From positions 186,001 through 250,000 of the forward strand of contig CBDFKU010000016.1 of NCBI GenBank assembly GCA_965248975.1: DNA of 64,000 bases, read 5' to 3'. The notes beneath the pieces were generated by a model. It was not told where the DNA came from. It was given only the letters and a program-made list of their open reading frames with translations, and did no database searches. The stretch is from CBDFKU01 sp965248975 (lineage in GTDB: Bacteria; Chloroflexota; Dehalococcoidia; Lucifugimonadales; JAGWBF01). Positions 61,982 through 64,000 of this stretch are shown here, in pieces; position 1 is the stretch's first letter; each line of letters begins with the position of its first letter. Made by a program: the position numbers and the translations under genes.

Positions 61982-62286
61982 AACCGCTTCGTACCTGCCT
62001 ACGGGAGGCAGGGCCGAGTCTGGGACAAGTAGCTTCCCCCATAAGTCCCAGGGTTGCCCTCTCTCGAGACAATTACTCGACGTATTACAACGTGACCCTC
62101 AATTCGAACGTGGTACTGCCTACCGTCAACTCAGGCCCGCCTGTCGAGACTCGAATCAGTCAAGCCAGACCCTAAGGCGCTGGCTCGTTGGTCTGGGGTG
62201 CCTAAACAGTTAGGAGATTCCACCTTCTCCGTTCGTTGCATCCAGATCTACCGCCCACGAATACCGCAGTGTTTTGTTTCGATTGA
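61982..62286. other. Gap after abiEi, no gene seen
   Basis: 305 bases in which I see no AbiEii toxin or any other coding sequence. Confidence 0.6.
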
Positions 62287-62643
62287 ATAATCGGGACCCT
62301 GGCCCAGGAGGTCACGCGGGGGATGCGGGAGGCCGCTTCCAGGGGCTTCTGGGTGGCCAGCCGGGTGCCTTACGGCTACAACAAGCTCATGGTGCAGGAC
62401 GGGGCCAAGAAGCGCCCCACCCTGAAACCCGACCCCGCAACCGCTCCCGTGGTGAAGCGCATCTTCGGAATGGCCGAATCGGGGAAGGGGATTACGGACA
62501 TCGCCCGGACCCTCAACGACGAGGGCATCGCCAACCCCACGGGCAGGCTCTGGTCCAAGAACGGGGTGCACATCATCCTCAGGAACGAGACGTACGCCGG
62601 AGCTCTGGTTCGGGGTTTCCAATTGCGACTAAATCATCAGTAG
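62287..62643 (+). pseudogene. Large serine recombinase fragment
   Basis: In frame from 62287: LAQEVTRGMREAASRGFWVA, then SRVPYGYNKLMVQDGAKKRP and GKGITDIARTLNDEGIANPT up to HIILRNETYAGALVRG. This is the end of the resolvase domain and the start of the Recombinase domain (PF07508). Both ends are missing: the left is a stop at 62284, the right is the junction with the opposing recombinase at about 62620. Confidence 0.8.
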
Positions 62644-64000
62644 GGATGCCCAACGTGATGACTACGTTGTTATCCCGGTCGATCATGACCCGGTCGAGAA
62701 GGATTTGCAACACGTCCCGCCGCTCCTCGGAGGGCAGATCGTCAAGGCCCTCGCCGACCTTCTCTGCCCACTCGAGAACGTACTCCATCAGCACTCGCCG
62801 CTCGACCTCGGCCGACTCCCGTGCGCGGTAGTCATCCAGCTTCGCGCGGAGGTTCTCCAAGCGCTCGGTGATGAACTTGCGTTGATGGTCGAGTTGGCTC
62901 TCGGTGATCTTCCCCGACACGTACAATCTGATCGCCCGGTCCTCTTCCAGTTGGATGTTTTGCAGGTCGCGCTCCGTCCTGGCTACCTGCTTCGCCATCT
63001 CGCCGTCTTCACTGGTGTCGAGAGCGTCGATGCCAGCGATGAGGAGGTCGCGGTCCTGCACGACCCTCTTGACCTGGCCCCAAACAAGCTCCTCCAGCCG
63101 CTCCGCCCTGATATAGGAGCGATTCCGGCAGTTGAGGCGGAACTTCTGCACCCCGTAGCATCTGTAGTACCGGCGAGGGGGGTCCAGGTCGTACTTGTAG
63201 ACCTTGCCGTTGTATTTCACGGTCTGGCGTCTTGTCGTGCGGCATCCGAAGAGCATCCCGCACTCCGCGCACCTGACCATGTGCTGCAACAGGTAGAACG
63301 CCTTTGTGTTGCGCGTGGGCGGCGTCCACCGTTGCTTCCTGAGGCTCTGAACCCGCCCCCACGTCTCATCGTCCACTATCGGCGGGAACGGGACCCCGAC
63401 CCAGGCATCCTTCGGCTGCTCGTATACCTTCGTCCCGTCGTCCGTCGAGACATGACGGGCCTTGCCGTACCACCAGGTGCCCTTGTAGGTCTCATTCCGC
63501 AGAATGCGCTGGACCTGCGAATCATGCCACTGCTTGCCCGGCGTCCCCGGGGGGACCTCATCTTCGTCGAGCTGCCGTGCGATGGCGCGGGCGCCCATTC
63601 CGTCATGGATGTAGCGATGGTAGATGCGCCGCACGATCTGCGCCTTCTCCTGGTTCACCTGGGGCGTGCCGTCTTCTGCTATCGTGTATCCATACGGCAC
63701 CTGGCTGGTTGGTATTCGCCCCCGTTTGGCCGCCCCCCTCTTTCCCATTGACGCCCTCTCCCGGAAGTTGTCAAGCTCTATCTTGCCGATGGCCGCCATG
63801 AGGCCGAAGGTCTTCATGTCGATGGCGTCCATGACGGCCTCAAGCTGTATCTGGTGGGCCTCGACGACCTCCATGAGTGCTGCGGCGGGGTACATGCCCC
63901 GGCTCAGGCGGTCGGACTTCCAGCAGACGATGGTGTCGAAGCGTCCGCTCCTGGCGTCGGTCAGCATCCTCTGGAACTCGGGACGCTTCTTTGACCAGCC
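62579..64000 (-). CDS. Large serine recombinase, 5' part outside window
   Basis: Open to the right edge (visible start GWSKKRPEFQRM), so about the first 60-70 residues with the catalytic Ser lie beyond it. Visible: rest of the resolvase domain (TIVCWKSDRLSRGMYPAAAL, then ELDNFRERASMGKRGAAKRG), the Recombinase domain (RIPTSQVPYGYTIAEDGTPQ), a zinc ribbon (HMVRCAECGMLFGC, CRNRSYIRAERL), and a coiled coil (ARTERDLQNIQLEEDRAIRL). About 474 residues visible. The last dozen residues (NPEPELRRTSRS) come from antisense of the opposing recombinase fragment. It may be the integrase of an element that extends to the right. Confidence 0.88.
   Translation of the reverse strand, partial: GWSKKRPEFQRMLTDARSGRFDTIVCWKSDRLSRGMYPAAALMEVVEAHQIQLEAVMDAIDMKTFGLMAAIGKIELDNFRERASMGKRGAAKRGRIPTSQVPYGYTIAEDGTPQVNQEKAQIVRRIYHRYIHDGMGARAIARQLDEDEVPPGTPGKQWHDSQVQRILRNETYKGTWWYGKARHVSTDDGTKVYEQPKDAWVGVPFPPIVDDETWGRVQSLRKQRWTPPTRNTKAFYLLQHMVRCAECGMLFGCRTTRRQTVKYNGKVYKYDLDPPRRYYRCYGVQKFRLNCRNRSYIRAERLEELVWGQVKRVVQDRDLLIAGIDALDTSEDGEMAKQVARTERDLQNIQLEEDRAIRLYVSGKITESQLDHQRKFITERLENLRAKLDDYRARESAEVERRVLMEYVLEWAEKVGEGLDDLPSEERRDVLQILLDRVMIDRDNNVVITLGIPTDDLVAIGNPEPELRRTSRS

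Noticed and set aside
61982..62286. Possible AbiEii toxin remnant
   Set aside because: I translated the frames after abiEi and found no nucleotidyltransferase motif.

Overview
The window is a GC-rich bacterial chromosome segment. Its gene set looks most like an aerobic, organic-matter-degrading member of the Chloroflexota (SAR202 or Dehalococcoidia-like). The reasons are several DxH-type amidohydrolases, an LLM-class flavin monooxygenase, GMC and halogenase-like flavoenzymes, an SMP-30 lactonase, an N-acyl-D-amino-acid deacylase, and many short lipoproteins with Thr/Pro linkers. This assignment is an inference from gene content; there is no rRNA in the window.

Layout. 1-4.4 kb: an SMP-30 lactonase (cut by the left edge), an Asp-box propeller, a cytidylate-kinase-like protein and a carboxymuconolactone decarboxylase broken by two one-base frameshifts, followed by an ISL3 remnant and about 1.1 kb of decayed sequence. 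5.9-9.3 kb: an amidase and a GMC oxidoreductase, divergently arranged. 9.9-14.7 kb: a nested mobile element. A 1,176 bp IS110-family element sits inside an IS3-family element, which itself lies between a 5'-truncated MFS gene and a 5'-truncated BsuPI-domain protein. 14.7-29.5 kb: mostly housekeeping and catabolic genes (lipoprotein, pyruvate kinase, alpha/beta-hydrolase fold protein, D-aminoacylase, amidohydrolase, FmdB, Lit-like membrane protein, MazG, SppA, epimerase, tRNA-Pro, MarR, VOC, and an ArsR-SRPBCC operon). 29.6-41.5 kb: one giant secreted repeat protein of about 3,960 residues, now split in two by a one-base frameshift. 41.8-51.9 kb: amidohydrolases, a GIY-YIG mobile cassette, hydrolase, LLM monooxygenase, a flavin halogenase-like enzyme, an SthA-type flavoprotein and a lipoprotein. 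52-61 kb: a wrecked defence island. A tight four-gene operon (type IIG restriction-methylase, DUF6883, DUF4926, PLD-helicase) is cut by an IS3-family insertion and truncated by an IS1182-family element. 61-64 kb: an orphan AbiEi antitoxin and two converging serine recombinases.

The most notable observation is in the IS110 element. Its 195 bp left end can be read as a complete bridge RNA. One loop carries guides matching the actual insertion site in the IS3 transposase gene, and the other carries guides matching the element's own joined ends. Both element borders are fixed to within the 3-base core by restoring the interrupted IS3 reading frame. Joining the ends would also create a sigma70-like promoter. 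The second is the giant protein, built from at least 14 copies of a helical module that I do not recognise, interleaved with Kelch, FG-GAP and Ig-like blocks. The third is the four-gene defence operon.

Five genes carry what look like single-base losses, several in short homopolymers. Either this genome is decaying or the assembly carries deletion errors, so apparent pseudogenes here should be read with care.
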